The notes under the pieces are model-generated. The model was not told the DNA's origin. It was given only the letters and a program-made list of their open reading frames with translations, and did no database searches. A stretch of 33,365 bases of DNA from CAZMJG01 sp964576365 (GTDB taxonomy: Bacteria; Patescibacteriota; Microgenomatia; UBA1406; GWC2-37-13). The translations under genes and the position numbers were made by a program. Positions 32,942 to 33,365 of this stretch are shown here, one piece after another. Location of the stretch: NCBI GenBank assembly GCA_964576365.1, contig CAZNUT010000011.1, positions 1 to 33,365 of the forward strand, in the 5' to 3' direction. The number at the start of each line of letters is the position of its first letter. Position 1 is the first letter of the stretch.

Positions 32942-33365
<424 letters not shown>

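Overview
The window looks like a chromosomal segment of a Candidate Phyla Radiation (Patescibacteria) bacterium, most plausibly Microgenomates-like. The evidence is a divergent 16S rRNA 5' part with an expanded V1 helix, pared-down core enzymes (ThrRS without a TGS domain, PheRS beta without its tRNA-binding domain), a complete type IV pilus cluster, few Shine-Dalgarno sites, and intergenic stretches full of degenerate repeats. TGA ends many genes (thrS, pheS, pheT, rpmF), so the standard code is used, not the TGA=Gly code of Gracilibacteria/Absconditabacteria. The phylum call is inference; the 16S start would settle it by alignment.

Layout. 1-9000 (+): translation genes: trpS, a small gene broken by an in-frame TAG, a clear terminator, thrS, then infC-rpmI-rplT-pheS behind a good promoter, then pheT and a HAD phosphatase. 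9000-9900 (+): three small unknown genes that share a short motif. 9900-14200 (-): a class A penicillin-binding protein, a frameshifted small gene, and a secreted dockerin/beta-helix-like protein. 14391-18384 (+): a 34-residue membrane microprotein directly before recG, then rpmF-nusB-rnc-rpsP.

18403-28166: the type IV pilus locus in two divergent arms. The minus arm runs holB (DNA polymerase III delta'), four prepilin-like proteins, pilM, pilN, pilO. The plus arm runs pilB, a repeat-rich gap, pilT, pilC and a further prepilin. Together they supply the assembly and retraction ATPases, the platform protein, the cytoplasmic/inner-membrane alignment proteins and five pilin-like subunits; no prepilin peptidase is present here. 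Next come remnants of small ORFs, then a Wzy/O-antigen-ligase-type membrane protein with C-terminal helical repeats (-), which may glycosylate pilin or surface polymer, and head-to-head with it an MreB-like actin homologue (+).

31730-33365: an HNH nuclease gene with a small partner (-), an AT-rich gap, an rRNA promoter, a leader hairpin, and the first about 424 nt of 16S rRNA, cut by the window end.

Regulation. Several genes (thrS, the 9023 gene, the recG-upstream microprotein, the PBP, pilB, the 27648 prepilin, the dockerin protein) have a -10-like hexamer ending only 5-8 nt before the start codon, which predicts leaderless mRNAs. The best Shine-Dalgarno sequence I saw precedes only a five-codon ORF upstream of holB. 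All statements rest on reading the sequence; no searches were run.
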